64,000 nt of DNA from Paenibacillus woosongensis (GCF_030122845.1 NZ_CP126084.1:2480001-2544000); one strand, 5' to 3'. Positions 9,034 to 17,999 are shown, counted from the first letter of the stretch. Numbers and translations: made by a program. The notes: generated by a model from the letters alone, not told the origin.

Positions 9034-9825
9034 TCAAGCTCTGTTTAGCGGCAGCCAGGCTAGAACATCCTGAATGCGCGCATCCCAGTAGGCCCAATCA
9101 TGGTTTCCCGGACCCTCCTCGTAAGTCAAATCAAAGCCGGAATTCCTGCATGCATCCCTGAAGCGGATGTTTTGCTCGTACAGGAAATCTTCAGTGCCGC
9201 AGCACTGGTACAGCCGCGGGGCGGAAGCTGGGTCAACCGTCTTGAGCAGATATAATAAATCATTTTCGGTGCCTTTTGGGCCGGCAGGACCGAATATTTG
9301 CTCGTAAAGCGACGGATTGTTATTCTCGATCGGGCGTCTCACTTCATCGATCCGGTTGACCGATACGTCCAAGGCGCCAGACAGGCTGGCGGCTGCTGAG
9401 AATGTGTCCGGCTTCCTCAAGGCCAGCTTGAAAGCGCCATAGCCGCCCATTGACAGGCCGGCGACGAAGGTATCCTCGCGGCGCTGCGACAGGGGAAAAA
9501 AGGAACGGCATATATAAGGAAGCTCTTCGCTGATGAAAGTCCAGTATCGTTTGCCGGCAGCCATATCTGTATAGAAGCTGACATCGACTTGGGGCATGAT
9601 GACTGCAAGTCCGAGCTCGGCAACATAACGTTCTATCGATGTCCGGCGCAGCCAGATCGAATCGTCATCCGACAGTCCATGCAGCAAATACAAAGCGGGA
9701 AAAGGACCGGATACTTCGCTGCCGCCCAATCCGATTTGCGCTTTGGCAGGCTGGGGTAAAATGACCGTCATGGAAGTGGAGAGGCCCAGTACCTCGGAGA
9801 AAAAACGGCATTGAATTAAAGCCAT
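9034..9825 (-). CDS. Esterase D/tributyrin esterase family hydrolase
   Basis: Alpha/beta hydrolase of 263 residues in the EstA/esterase D group (related to CE1 feruloyl and acetyl esterases). The nucleophile elbow GLSMGGYGA contains the catalytic Ser near residue 148; the catalytic His is in GNHDW near the C terminus and the oxyanion region is [11 protein letters not shown]. There is no signal peptide, so it acts in the cytoplasm, probably on short acyl esters or S-formyl/acetyl conjugates. AAAAGGAGC precedes the start. It stands alone and is divergent from the MFS gene. Confidence 0.82.
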   Translation of the reverse strand: MALIQCRFFSEVLGLSTSMTVILPQPAKAQIGLGGSEVSGPFPALYLLHGLSDDDSIWLRRTSIERYVAELGLAVIMPQVDVSFYTDMAAGKRYWTFISEELPYICRSFFPLSQRREDTFVAGLSMGGYGAFKLALRKPDTFSAAASLSGALDVSVNRIDEVRRPIENNNPSLYEQIFGPAGPKGTENDLLYLLKTVDPASAPRLYQCCGTEDFLYEQNIRFRDACRNSGFDLTYEEGPGNHDWAYWDARIQDVLAWLPLNRA

Positions 9826-9981
9826 GGCATTAGCTCCTTTTACAATTGTTATCAGGGAAATTATAACATTACCTGGCGGAATTCAGGCGATCGAAATATG
9901 GGTAAAGTGGTACAATGGAGTTATTATGTTTACTGTACCAGGGAATTAGATATTTCAAGATGCAGAAGCAGAGGTGGTCAC

Positions 9982-11202
9982 ATGGAAGTCCCCTGGAGAA
10001 GAAATTTGGTTGTGCTTTGGCTCGGTGTGTTTTTTTGCAGTATGGCTTATTCCATGGTTATCCCCTTCATGTCCTTATTTATTGCCCATGATTTAGGCAT
10101 TACCGATCATTTGACGATTTGGTCCGGCTTTACGTTTGGCATTACATTTCTGGCAAGCGCGCTAATCGCTCCCTTCTGGGGATCGCTATCTGACAAATAC
10201 GGCCGGAAGCCGATGCTGCTGCGGGCGGGTTTTGCCCTCTGTCTAGTCTATGTACTGAATGCCTTCGTCAGAAATCCGTTCGAACTGGTCATCGTTCGTA
10301 TTCTTACCGGTTTGCTCTCAGGTTATGTTCCGTCGGCGATCGCGCTGATTGCGACCAATACTCCGGAGAAGAAGGTAGGATTCTGTCTCGGCATTATGTC
10401 AACAGCCGGAGCGGCAGGAGGGATTATCGGCCCGCTCGCGGGCGGCGCTCTAAGCAAATTCGTCGGCTATCGGGAGTCCTTCCTTGCGGCTGGAGCTATC
10501 GTGCTTATTCCCACCTTGATCGCCTGGCTATTCGTCCGGGAATACAATTTTGACAAGAACAAAGCCCGCTCCCGTGTGATTGACGATTTGCGCTCTGCTG
10601 CCGAGAATCGTCCATTAATGCAGCATTTGACCGTCGTGCTCATCGTTACCGCCTCTGTGATGGTTCTTGAGCCGCTGCTATCGCTTTATGTGCTGCATTT
10701 GGGCTCTACCGCTGCAGATGCTTCCTTCAGCTCAGGTATTATTTTCTCGGCGGTGGGGATTTCTACCGTGCTCGCCGCTCCGGTATGGGCCAAAATTGGT
10801 GAACGGATCGGCTATCGGAATACGCTGATCATCGGCTTGGTTGGCGGAGGACTCGGCAATATTTTACAAGTGTTCTTTCACGACATTTTCGGGTTTGGCA
10901 CACTGCGTTTCATCTACGGGTTGTTTTTCGCCGCCGTATTTCCCGCCCTCAATGCGCTGATCGTCCAAACGACAGAACCCGAATTCCGCGGCAGGGCGTT
11001 CAGTCTCAATCAATCCGCAGGGCAGCTCGGCAATATGATGGGGCCGATTGCTGGCGGAACGTTGGCGGGTTGGATAGCGATTCCCACTGTGTTCGTGATG
11101 AATGGGATGCTGCTTGTCGCGACAGCAGCAGCGCTGAAGCTGAATCTAGGGTCGAAGACCAGCCGCCCTGCAGGTACAAATTCATCCGTGGGCCATTATT
11201 AA
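9982..11202 (+). CDS. MFS drug exporter-like transporter (YttB type)
   Basis: Major facilitator with 12 predicted helices over 406 residues. Motif A is seen as GSLSDKYGRKPML in the loop after helix 2, and motif C-like GIMSTAGAAGGIIGPLAGG in helix 5, both typical of drug:H+ antiporters. The start ATG at 9982 follows AGAGGTGG; a longer in-frame extension upstream has no ribosome binding site and lacks similarity to a membrane segment. Substrate unknown. Confidence 0.85.
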   Translation: MEVPWRRNLVVLWLGVFFCSMAYSMVIPFMSLFIAHDLGITDHLTIWSGFTFGITFLASALIAPFWGSLSDKYGRKPMLLRAGFALCLVYVLNAFVRNPFELVIVRILTGLLSGYVPSAIALIATNTPEKKVGFCLGIMSTAGAAGGIIGPLAGGALSKFVGYRESFLAAGAIVLIPTLIAWLFVREYNFDKNKARSRVIDDLRSAAENRPLMQHLTVVLIVTASVMVLEPLLSLYVLHLGSTAADASFSSGIIFSAVGISTVLAAPVWAKIGERIGYRNTLIIGLVGGGLGNILQVFFHDIFGFGTLRFIYGLFFAAVFPALNALIVQTTEPEFRGRAFSLNQSAGQLGNMMGPIAGGTLAGWIAIPTVFVMNGMLLVATAAALKLNLGSKTSRPAGTNSSVGHY

Positions 11203-11298
11203 TTTGAGTTTAATCAGTTCCAATTGGGTTAAATAACCATTAAGGGCATGGAAAATATTTCCAAGTTGCCGTTTTGCCTGAATAAAGGGGAGGAGGAT

Positions 11299-11436
11299 AT
11301 GGCGATCGATCGGTTTATTCTGAAAAAGCTGCATAGCTGTACCTATCAGCCAATGAGGCAAAATTTGATTCGTTTGTTCCTGATCCGCATCGAGAAAGCT
11401 TGGCATGAAGAAGAGGCCCTGAAGCCGGCGTGGTAA
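11299..11436 (+). CDS. Small basic protein, 45 aa, unknown
   Basis: Short frame preceded by a very strong ribosome binding site (GGGGAGGAGGAT then ATG). The peptide begins MAIDRFILKKLHSCTYQP and is basic and amphipathic, ending EEALKPAW. Its last codons and stop are inside the 5' arm and loop of the downstream terminator, so translation and termination overlap physically. No family is recognised. Confidence 0.5.
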   Translation: MAIDRFILKKLHSCTYQPMRQNLIRLFLIRIEKAWHEEEALKPAW

Positions 11437-11462
11437 CCGCCGCTGCTTCGGGCCTCTATTCT
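11412..11462 (+). terminator. Terminator overlapping the end of the 45-aa gene
   Basis: Stem AGAGGCCC-GAAGC / GCTTC-GGGCCTCT with an inner CGGCG/CGCCG stem, followed by ATTCTTCTATT. The 5' arm is part of the coding sequence of the small upstream gene. Confidence 0.75.
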
Positions 11463-11502
11463 TCTATTCACCAAGAATCATAATTTGCTGTTGACGAAAA
11501 TA

Positions 11503-11742
11503 TTAATAGAGAGACAGCGCCAAGGAGTCATATTCGCTCTTGCTGTGCAATATGGCTTCCGAGCCTTCGATTTCAATACTGATCAGGGAGTTCAGGCATT
11601 TCTTCAACGCCCGTTTACCGTGATTGAATTTGTTCTCCAGCGCGCTGGTCAGCAGCTTGAGAGTCCGCTGAATCGGCTGTTTGCTATCAACGTTGAAATA
11701 TACTGGGATCTGATTATTCTGAAAGCTAATAAGTATTTTCAT
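11503..11742 (-). CDS. Hypothetical small protein, 79 aa
   Basis: Soluble small protein starting MKILISFQNNQIPVYFN, with AAGAGGTGA 6 nt ahead of the ATG at 11742. A basic central helix (ALENKFNHGKRALKKCLN) is followed by a strand ISIEIEGSEAIL and a serine/tyrosine-rich tail. It is not recognised. Codon use and ribosome binding site support a real gene; upstream is an AT-rich gene-free stretch. Confidence 0.5.
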   Translation of the reverse strand: MKILISFQNNQIPVYFNVDSKQPIQRTLKLLTSALENKFNHGKRALKKCLNSLISIEIEGSEAILHSKSEYDSLALSLY

Positions 11743-11751
11743 GTGAATCAC

Positions 11752-12210
11752 CTCTTAATACAGTGGTTTCATAGTACATATTGTAAAGCAGAAAACTTAA
11801 AAACAGATTAAGAAAACATTATAATTCAATTAATCTTTGATGAGGAATTTCGAAAAATGGAAGGGCTGTTTTCTTTTTTTTCTATTTTAAGTACGAAAAA
11901 GTGGTCGATAAAGTTTCAAAATAACGAAAAAGTTAAGCTGATTTTCCTATTTTTATGGGTATATTGCAATAGATTTCCAAATTATTCCGAGCATAAATGG
12001 TATAAATAGTGTTATGATAGGAATGAAGTTATTACAAAACTGTAAGGAGTGTTTCAAATTTTGGAAAAAAGGGTTAAATATATTGGCTAAAATTTTAGGT
12101 ATGATCAAGCCCTGAAAACATTCCTAGGTTAGTAGTACTGATTTCAATCGAGTTAGATAGAGAAAAAAGGATTAACGAGTCATACCTGATATTGTTGAGG
12201 AGGTGGGCAG
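11752..12210. other. AT-rich gene-free stretch with spaced CGAAAAA repeats
   Basis: About 460 bp without a supported gene. The motif CGAAAAA occurs three times on the same strand (11851, 11894, 11935), spaced 43 and 41 bp, about four helical turns each; two copies share the 10-mer ACGAAAAAGT. A TATGAT-like -10 near 12014 has no convincing -35. It probably carries the promoter and control region of the 278-aa gene. Confidence 0.4.
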
Positions 12211-13047
12211 ATGTTAATTGCGGATGCGTCCCAGAGTGAAATCGTAACACTGGAATCCAAAGAACTGATCTATTTAACCGATCTGCTCGGAGCAGACCGT
12301 CTGCTGGGGAAGGAAGGTCCATTTCGCGGCTTCTTGCTCAAGGAGATGGATGAGAATTGGGAGCATGTCCGGGAATCCTTAATTCAGAAAGGTTATTTAA
12401 CGCCTCGGGGGAGCGAGGATACGCTGACCGTCCCGATGCATGTTATGTCAAGGCTGGTGGCGGCGTCCCTGGCTGATAAAGCTTGTTGGGTGAAATATCG
12501 CGCAGGAACCGAGACGTATGAACAATTTCTACATATTGCGGACGAATGCGTAGTCAAGGTGGAAAGATCAAAAGACAATCCGGCGCTGCATCAGCTGGAT
12601 GAAATTAGCGAGGTCAGAAACGTATGCGGGAGCTTGGCCGGCAAAATGATGTGGAATGCGCATTGCCCGGGAGAGCTGCCTGCGCTTATGCTGTCCAGGC
12701 GGCAGTTTGCGGAGGTTATCCGGCAGCTCGATGATTTGGATATGGAGGATGTCATGGTAGAGCTGCTGAAGATCACGGATGATCAAGAGGGGGCCATTTC
12801 ACTGGCCAATTGCCTGAAGACTTATGTGGCGCAAGGGGACATTCGTTTCTTTGCGTGGAATGGCGATCAGTGGGAATCGCAGCATGCGCAGTTTATCAAC
12901 AACCATTCGATCAATTGGCTGTTCCGTTCCAGCACAAAGGCGGATGAAGACTGGCTTATTGCTACCCCGACGCAGAAGGACCAATTCCAGGAGATGCTTC
13001 TGCACTGGTTCCGGGAGCCCTGTGAACAGGTTCAAGGAAGACAGTAG
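12211..13047 (+). CDS. Hypothetical protein, 278 aa
   Basis: Not recognised. Start ATG at 12211 follows GAGGAGGTGGGCAG. The product is acidic and soluble: a helical N-terminal part starts at LESKELIYLTDLLG, strands such as VKYRAGTETYEQFLHIAD follow in the middle, and a helical tail ends the protein. It resembles proteins that begin with a winged-helix-like segment (MDENWEHVRESLIQKGYLTP looks like a helix-turn-strand), but no DNA-binding motif is certain. The next gene, starting 21 nt downstream, encodes a coiled-coil/membrane peptide, which suggests they work together. Function unknown. Confidence 0.6.
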   Translation: MLIADASQSEIVTLESKELIYLTDLLGADRLLGKEGPFRGFLLKEMDENWEHVRESLIQKGYLTPRGSEDTLTVPMHVMSRLVAASLADKACWVKYRAGTETYEQFLHIADECVVKVERSKDNPALHQLDEISEVRNVCGSLAGKMMWNAHCPGELPALMLSRRQFAEVIRQLDDLDMEDVMVELLKITDDQEGAISLANCLKTYVAQGDIRFFAWNGDQWESQHAQFINNHSINWLFRSSTKADEDWLIATPTQKDQFQEMLLHWFREPCEQVQGRQ

Positions 13048-13068
13048 CCGACGTGAGGGAGGGAGTTT

Positions 13069-13224
13069 GTGAGCAGGATAGATGATGAAATCATGGAACT
13101 CAGGCAGAGGGTCGCTCGTCTGGAGGAGCAGATCAGGCAATATGAAGAAGCGCCTGCTCGAGGCAGTTATGTGCGATGGCTCCTTACCGGTTTTCTCGTC
13201 GTTATTCAATTTTTAGTTTGGTAA
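13069..13224 (+). CDS. Small tail-anchored coiled-coil protein, 51 aa
   Basis: GTG start with GAGGGAGGGAG just upstream, 21 nt after the 278-aa gene. Residues 1-30 form a heptad-rich charged helix (MELRQRVARLEEQIRQYEE), and residues about 34-51 are a C-terminal hydrophobic segment (VRWLLTGFLVVIQFLVW) ending the protein, as in tail-anchored membrane peptides. It likely anchors or oligomerises at the membrane, perhaps recruiting the upstream protein. No named family is recognised. Confidence 0.6.
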   Translation: MSRIDDEIMELRQRVARLEEQIRQYEEAPARGSYVRWLLTGFLVVIQFLVW

Positions 13225-13373
13225 AAAATAAGCCGTTTTAAATCTATTTTGCTTGTCCAGTGGTTAAATCACCCCCTGTTTTGGGTAATCTTGAAACAGA
13301 CGGCAAGGCGGAGCATACAGCGTCAGCCTGCCTCGGCGAATGAACCCAAAATTCTGGTAGGAGTGTGACCTTT

Positions 13374-14180
13374 ATGACGGAGAAGCAGGGTAATCGACTT
13401 CGTTTTCAAGGAAAAACCGCGATTGTTACGGGGGCTGGCTCCGGGATCGGCAAGGCAACGGCTATCAAGCTGGCGAAGGAAGGCGCAAAAGTCGCGCTGT
13501 TTGATTTAATAGATGACCGTACGCACAGCACCGAGCACCAGATTAATGAAATCTATCGGGGGGTGTCGCGTTCGTTTGACGTCGACGTATCGGATCCGGT
13601 GCGAATGGAGCAGGCGGTTAAGGAAGCGGCGGACCATTTCGGACGCATTGATATTGTATTTGCTAATGCCGGCATTAACGGCACACTGGCTCCCGTAGAA
13701 GAAATGACGTTCGAGGATTGGCAGCGCACGCTGGGAATCAATTTAAACGGGACGTTTCTAACCGTGAAGCATGCTGTTCCGTATTTAAAAAAGCAGGGCG
13801 GCGGCAGCATTATCATCACAAGTTCGATCAACGGGAACGACCGCTTCTCCGGATTCGGCATGTCGGCTTACAGCACGACGAAGGCTGGCCAGGTCGCCTT
13901 TGCCAAAATGCTGGCTTTGGAGCTTGCGAAGTTCAAAATCCGCGTCAATGTCATTTGTCCCGGCGCCATCTCGACGAATATCGATTCTTCCTCAGAGGTC
14001 CGCGAAGAGCTGGAGGAGATTATCATTCCGGTGGAATACCCGGAAGGTTCGCAGCCGCTCGCGGACGGTCCGGGGCAACCGGAGAACGTTGCGGATTTGG
14101 TGGCGTTTCTCGCCTCTGATGAATCCGTGCACATTACCGGCGCCCGGATCGTTATCGATGGGGCCGAATCCCTGCTGTAG
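13374..14180 (+). CDS. Short-chain dehydrogenase/reductase
   Basis: Classical SDR of 268 residues. The NAD(P)-binding TGAGSGIGK is near residue 18, NAG appears in FANAGINGT, the catalytic Ser in ITSSINGN, and Tyr/Lys in YSTTK. The C-terminal ITGARIVIDG is typical. The start at 13374 follows AGGAG at 10 nt; a GTG 9 nt upstream overlaps the ribosome binding site and is less likely. Substrate unknown; single gene closed by a terminator. Confidence 0.85.
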   Translation: MTEKQGNRLRFQGKTAIVTGAGSGIGKATAIKLAKEGAKVALFDLIDDRTHSTEHQINEIYRGVSRSFDVDVSDPVRMEQAVKEAADHFGRIDIVFANAGINGTLAPVEEMTFEDWQRTLGINLNGTFLTVKHAVPYLKKQGGGSIIITSSINGNDRFSGFGMSAYSTTKAGQVAFAKMLALELAKFKIRVNVICPGAISTNIDSSSEVREELEEIIIPVEYPEGSQPLADGPGQPENVADLVAFLASDESVHITGARIVIDGAESLL

Positions 14181-14225
14181 TTTTTAAATTTATCCATATA
14201 GGCATTCAAATTCACATGAACAAGG

Positions 14226-14267
14226 AAACCCCGCCCCGATTCGCACAGCGACTCGGGACGGGGTTTT
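14226..14267 (+). terminator. Rho-independent terminator after the SDR gene
   Basis: Stem AAACCCCGCCCCGA-TCG / CGACTCGGGACGGGGTTTT, a GC-rich hairpin with a T-run on the plus strand. Confidence 0.85.
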
Positions 14268-14338
14268 GTACTGCTGTAGGACAAATGACGCCTGTATGGT
14301 AAAATGCTAACAGCACTTTGTACATGAAGGAGAAGAGA

Positions 14339-16852
14339 ATGACAAGGCTTCCTATTGATGAGGTTATTCCGGAGCTTAAGGCCTGTTTGCAGTCCGCGGG
14401 GACGGCCATTCTGCTCGCGGAGCCGGGAGCAGGCAAGACGACGCGCACGCCGCTTGAACTGCTCCAGGAGCCCTGGCTGGAGGGTCAGGGCATCGTTATG
14501 CTGGAGCCGCGGCGGCTTGCCGCCCGTTCGGCGGCGATTTATATGGCCGCGCAGCTTGGCGAGTCCGTTGGCCAGACGGTTGGCTACCGGACGAGAACTG
14601 ACAGTAAAACATCGGGCCGGACAAGGATTACGGTTGTGACAGAAGGCATTCTGACGCGGATGCTGCAGCATGACCCGGCCTTGATGGGGGTCGGGCTGAT
14701 TATTTTTGATGAGTTCCACGAGCGGAATTTGCATGGCGACATCGGTCTCGCCTTAGCGCTGCAGAGCCGTGAGCTGCTTCGGGACGATTTGCGGCTCTTG
14801 ATTATGTCGGCAACGCTCAATCCCGAGCCGTTGGCCGAGCTGTTTGGCGGCGCGTCCGTCATTCGCAGCCAGGGGCGGACGTACCCGGTGGAGACCAGGT
14901 ACGCGGCAGGGCCATTAAGCCAAGCTCCGTTGGAGCAGGCGGTGGCGCGAGCGGTACGCAGCGCGCTTGAGCAGCACGACGGGAGCTTGCTGGTGTTTTT
15001 GCCCGGCGCACGGGAAATTCGCCGGGTGGAGCGGTCGCTGGCACCTATCGTGCCAGGCGATGTGCTCTTGGCGCCGCTATACGGCGCGCTGCCTGCGGAG
15101 CAGCAGCAGCAGGCGATAGCGGCAGCGCCGCCGGGCAAGCGCAAGGTGGTGCTTGCCACGTCGATCGCGGAGTCAAGCCTGACGATCGAGGGCGTGACGG
15201 TGGTCATTGACAGCGGCTTGCGGCGTACGGCGCTGTTCTCCCCGCGCACCGGCATGAGCCGGCTGGTCACCGTGCGCGCCGCCCGGGACTCCGCTGACCA
15301 GCGGCGGGGGCGGGCCGGGCGTACGGCGCCCGGCGTGTGCTACCGCCTCTGGAGCGAAGCGGAGGACCGGCTGCTGCCCGAGCGTACGGCGCCGGAGATG
15401 CTGGAGGCGGATCTCACGCCGCTCGCTCTGGAGCTGGCGGCCTGGGGGGCGGGCTCGCCGGAAGAGCTCGCCTGGCTTGATCCGCCGCCTGCGGCGCCTT
15501 ATCGGCAGGCCGTGCGGCTGCTGCAGCAGCTCGGAGCGCTTGACGGCGAAGAGCGCATTACCGGGCATGGGCGCAGGATGGCCGAGCTTGGGCTGCATCC
15601 GCGTCTGGCCCATATGCTGCTGAAGGCAGCGGATTTGGGACTGGGCCGGCCGGCCTGCCGTCTGGCCGCACTTCTGGAGGAGCGCGATTTGTTCAGAGGA
15701 GCGGCTGGAGCGGGTGAAGACAACGATATCCGCAGCCGGCTGGCTCTGCTGATGGGGAAGGAAAGTTTGTCCCGGAGCACGGGAGTCCCGTTGCTTCAGG
15801 CGGAAGAACGCGATCTTCAGCGAGTGGCAGCCGTAAGCGTCCAATATGAGCGGAGGCTTGGGATCAAGGAATTAGCGCAAGCGGGAGAAGAGCAATGGTT
15901 TGAGGCTTGCGGCCTGCTGGTGTCGTTTGCATATCCAGACCGGATCGCCAAACGCAGAGCTGACGGCAGATATTTGCTGCGCAGCGGCCGCGGCGCTGTC
16001 TTCGCCAGGAAGCAGCATCTTGGAGAATCTCTCTATCTAGCTGTTGCAGAAGTTGATGATGAAGGGACAGAGGGGCGGATTTTATTGGCTGCTCCCCTGG
16101 AACGGGATGATTTGACGCAGTATTACGGTGAACATATCCGGGAAGAGAGACAGGCGGAATGGGATGAGGAAGCAGGGACCGTCCGTGTTCGTCTGCGGGA
16201 GACGCTAGGGGCGATTGTGCTTCGGGAACAGCCGGTTCAGCCTGTGGCCGAGGATTTGACGAAGGCGCTGCTGCATGCCGTAGCAACGCTTGGCGTGGGG
16301 ATTCTGCCTTGGAATGACAAGGCTCGGCAGCTGCAGGCCCGCATCGGATTTCTCCGCAAGCTGAGCGAGCGCTGGCCGGATTTCTCCGACGAAGCTTTGG
16401 CGGAATCTGCGGGAGTATGGCTCGCGCCTTACATCGCCCATTTTCGCAAACGATCGGACTTGCAGTCCCTGTCCCTGGCGGCGATTTTTGATAATGAGCT
16501 GGGGTGGGAGCTGAAGCAGGAATTGAATGCACAGGCGCCAACGCATTTGTCAGTACCCAGCGGCTCCCGAGTTCAGATCCATTATGATCAGGGAGAGCCA
16601 TATGCCGCAGTCCGTCTGCAGGAGCTATTCGGCATGATGGACACGCCTCGCATCGGCTACGGAAAGGTCCCGGTTATCATGCACCTGCTGTCACCAGCTA
16701 GGCGTCCCGTACAGGTTACGGCCGATTTGCGGAGTTTTTGGGACAACGCTTATTTCGAGGTGAAGAAGGATTTGAAGGGCCGCTACCCGAAGCATTATTG
16801 GCCGGATGACCCGCTTCAGGCCACGGCGACGAATCGAGTGCGCCCGAAATGA
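14339..16852 (+). CDS. hrpB: ATP-dependent RNA helicase HrpB
   Basis: DEAH-box helicase of 837 residues, the usual HrpB size. Motif I GAGKTT is near residue 30, motif II DEFHE near 123, motif III SAT near 156, motif VI QRRGRAGRTAPG in the second RecA domain, then the helicase-associated domain and the HrpB-specific C-terminal region (WAP-like, ending KGRYPKHYWPDDP). GAAGGAGAAGAGA precedes the ATG at 14339. Predicted cytoplasmic RNA helicase; its cellular target is not known. The middle of the gene (about 14.9-15.6 kb) is clearly more GC-rich than its neighbours, giving long spurious open frames on the other strand. Confidence 0.93.
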   Translation: MTRLPIDEVIPELKACLQSAGTAILLAEPGAGKTTRTPLELLQEPWLEGQGIVMLEPRRLAARSAAIYMAAQLGESVGQTVGYRTRTDSKTSGRTRITVVTEGILTRMLQHDPALMGVGLIIFDEFHERNLHGDIGLALALQSRELLRDDLRLLIMSATLNPEPLAELFGGASVIRSQGRTYPVETRYAAGPLSQAPLEQAVARAVRSALEQHDGSLLVFLPGAREIRRVERSLAPIVPGDVLLAPLYGALPAEQQQQAIAAAPPGKRKVVLATSIAESSLTIEGVTVVIDSGLRRTALFSPRTGMSRLVTVRAARDSADQRRGRAGRTAPGVCYRLWSEAEDRLLPERTAPEMLEADLTPLALELAAWGAGSPEELAWLDPPPAAPYRQAVRLLQQLGALDGEERITGHGRRMAELGLHPRLAHMLLKAADLGLGRPACRLAALLEERDLFRGAAGAGEDNDIRSRLALLMGKESLSRSTGVPLLQAEERDLQRVAAVSVQYERRLGIKELAQAGEEQWFEACGLLVSFAYPDRIAKRRADGRYLLRSGRGAVFARKQHLGESLYLAVAEVDDEGTEGRILLAAPLERDDLTQYYGEHIREERQAEWDEEAGTVRVRLRETLGAIVLREQPVQPVAEDLTKALLHAVATLGVGILPWNDKARQLQARIGFLRKLSERWPDFSDEALAESAGVWLAPYIAHFRKRSDLQSLSLAAIFDNELGWELKQELNAQAPTHLSVPSGSRVQIHYDQGEPYAAVRLQELFGMMDTPRIGYGKVPVIMHLLSPARRPVQVTADLRSFWDNAYFEVKKDLKGRYPKHYWPDDPLQATATNRVRPK

Positions 16853-17162
16853 ACCTCATTTATTTACGGAATAGATGACTGGAAGCTTGGAGCCATGGGC
16901 AGCCATCCGCAAGACGAAGCGGATGCTCTCGGGCTCTATTTTTGTACCTTGCATTTTTGCGTCCTGTTTGTTTATGGTATGTGCAGAATTTGTCTCATTT
17001 CCAAGACCCCCTCGGCTTGGCCCTGTTCGGAAATGGATGAGGATCCTGCTATTTGCTTTACCGCAAAGCTTGCCAGGCTCAGGTCTATGGCGTATATTCG
17101 GTGGAGTACGCCAGCCAGCTTGAAGCAAGCACAAGTAACATTATTATGAAGGAGACTAGGCC
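16853..17162. other. Gene-free stretch between hrpB and a response regulator
   Basis: 310 bp in which short open frames on both strands lack ribosome binding sites and protein-like composition. I see no hairpin terminator after hrpB. It may be decayed sequence or an untranslated leader of the downstream gene. Confidence 0.35.
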
Positions 17163-17804
17163 ATGAAGGTAAGAGTGTTAGTCGTTGACGATCATCCCCA
17201 TGCCCGCGAGGCCATCGGTGAAATATTGTCGGACGATGACTGCTTTGAAATTATCGGATATGCCGAGAATGGAGACGAAGCCCTGCTGCAGACAGAGCTG
17301 TGGATGCCTGATCTTATATTGATGGATATCCATATGCCGGGCAAAGACGGTTTGGAAACAACGAGGGAAATTAAGCTGAAATATCCTTACGTCAAAATTG
17401 TGCTGATCACCGTCTCCGACGATGCAGCTCATCTGTTTGAAGCGCTGAAGCAGGGAGCGCAGGGCTATTTGCTGAAGAACCTGGAGCCGGGCACCTGGCT
17501 GCAATATTTGCGGGCGGTCGCCAGTGACGAAGCCCCGCTGTCCAGTGAGCTGGCTTTCCGGATTCTTCAGGAATTTCCGCTGTCCAAGAAAAATAACAGC
17601 GCTGATCACCCGCTTACGAGCCGGGAACGCGAGATTTTGAACTGGGTCGCCAAAGGGTTGACCAACCGGGAAATCGCCAAGGAACTGCAAATTTCCGATC
17701 AGACGGTCAAAAACCACTTGAAAAACATTTTGCAAAAGCTGCATTTGGAAAACCGCGTGCAATTGACGAGATATGCTTTGGAGCAAGGTTGGATCGAAAG
17801 CTAG
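17163..17804 (+). CDS. NarL/LuxR-family response regulator (orphan)
   Basis: Response regulator of 213 residues: receiver domain with acidic pocket VVDDH near residue 8, phosphoacceptor Asp in LILMDIHMPG near 56, Thr and Lys in LITVSD and YLLKN, then a LuxR-type HTH (LTSREREILNWVAKGLTNREIAKEL) near residues 150-200. AAGGAGACTAGGCC precedes the ATG. No histidine kinase gene is adjacent, so the partner is encoded elsewhere. Confidence 0.88.
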   Translation: MKVRVLVVDDHPHAREAIGEILSDDDCFEIIGYAENGDEALLQTELWMPDLILMDIHMPGKDGLETTREIKLKYPYVKIVLITVSDDAAHLFEALKQGAQGYLLKNLEPGTWLQYLRAVASDEAPLSSELAFRILQEFPLSKKNNSADHPLTSREREILNWVAKGLTNREIAKELQISDQTVKNHLKNILQKLHLENRVQLTRYALEQGWIES

Positions 17805-17827
17805 CTCCTAATTATCAAATTTCATCA

Positions 17828-17842
17828 TGTGAAAAATTCACA
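17828..17842. promoter_or_regulatory. Palindromic operator candidate, copy 1
   Basis: TGTGAAAAATTCACA, a perfect TGTGAA/TTCACA dyad around AAA, lying about 170 bp ahead of the RTP-like gene. An identical 15-mer occurs 118 bp downstream. It is one base shorter than the spacing of CRP/FNR (TGTGA-N6-TCACA) or Rex sites. Confidence 0.5.
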
Positions 17843-17945
17843 ATAGTAACCCAAAAAGCTATTTTGCTCCTATTTGCCAATCCTGCTTCCTACTACGGCA
17901 CTTAGCAACTAATCTATCGTATTAAAAGAGCTGTTGGACGGCTAT

Positions 17946-17960
17946 TGTGAAAAATTCACA
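17946..17960. promoter_or_regulatory. Palindromic operator candidate, copy 2
   Basis: Exact second copy of TGTGAAAAATTCACA, ending 39 nt before the start of the RTP-like gene, so a protein bound here could block its transcription or translation. Flanks differ from copy 1 (gctat on both sides here). Confidence 0.5.
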
Positions 17961-17999
17961 GCTATTCTATACTTTGAAGAAAGAGCAGGAGGTGGAACG

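Noticed and set aside
12061-12090. Nine-codon TTG-initiated frame as a leader peptide of the 278-aa gene
   Set aside because: AAGGAG is about 12 nt away, a poor spacing, and no attenuator hairpin follows.
14584-16601. Several long minus-strand frames opposite hrpB
   Set aside because: High GC in hrpB removes stop codons in other frames; composition (Arg/Ala/Pro/Ser-rich) is not protein-like and hrpB motifs are intact.
17907-17926. ACTAATCTATCGTATTAAAA as an RTP Ter site
   Set aside because: Has ACTAA and CTAT elements but wrong spacing and lacks GTAC and the TTC end of the B. subtilis consensus as I recall it.
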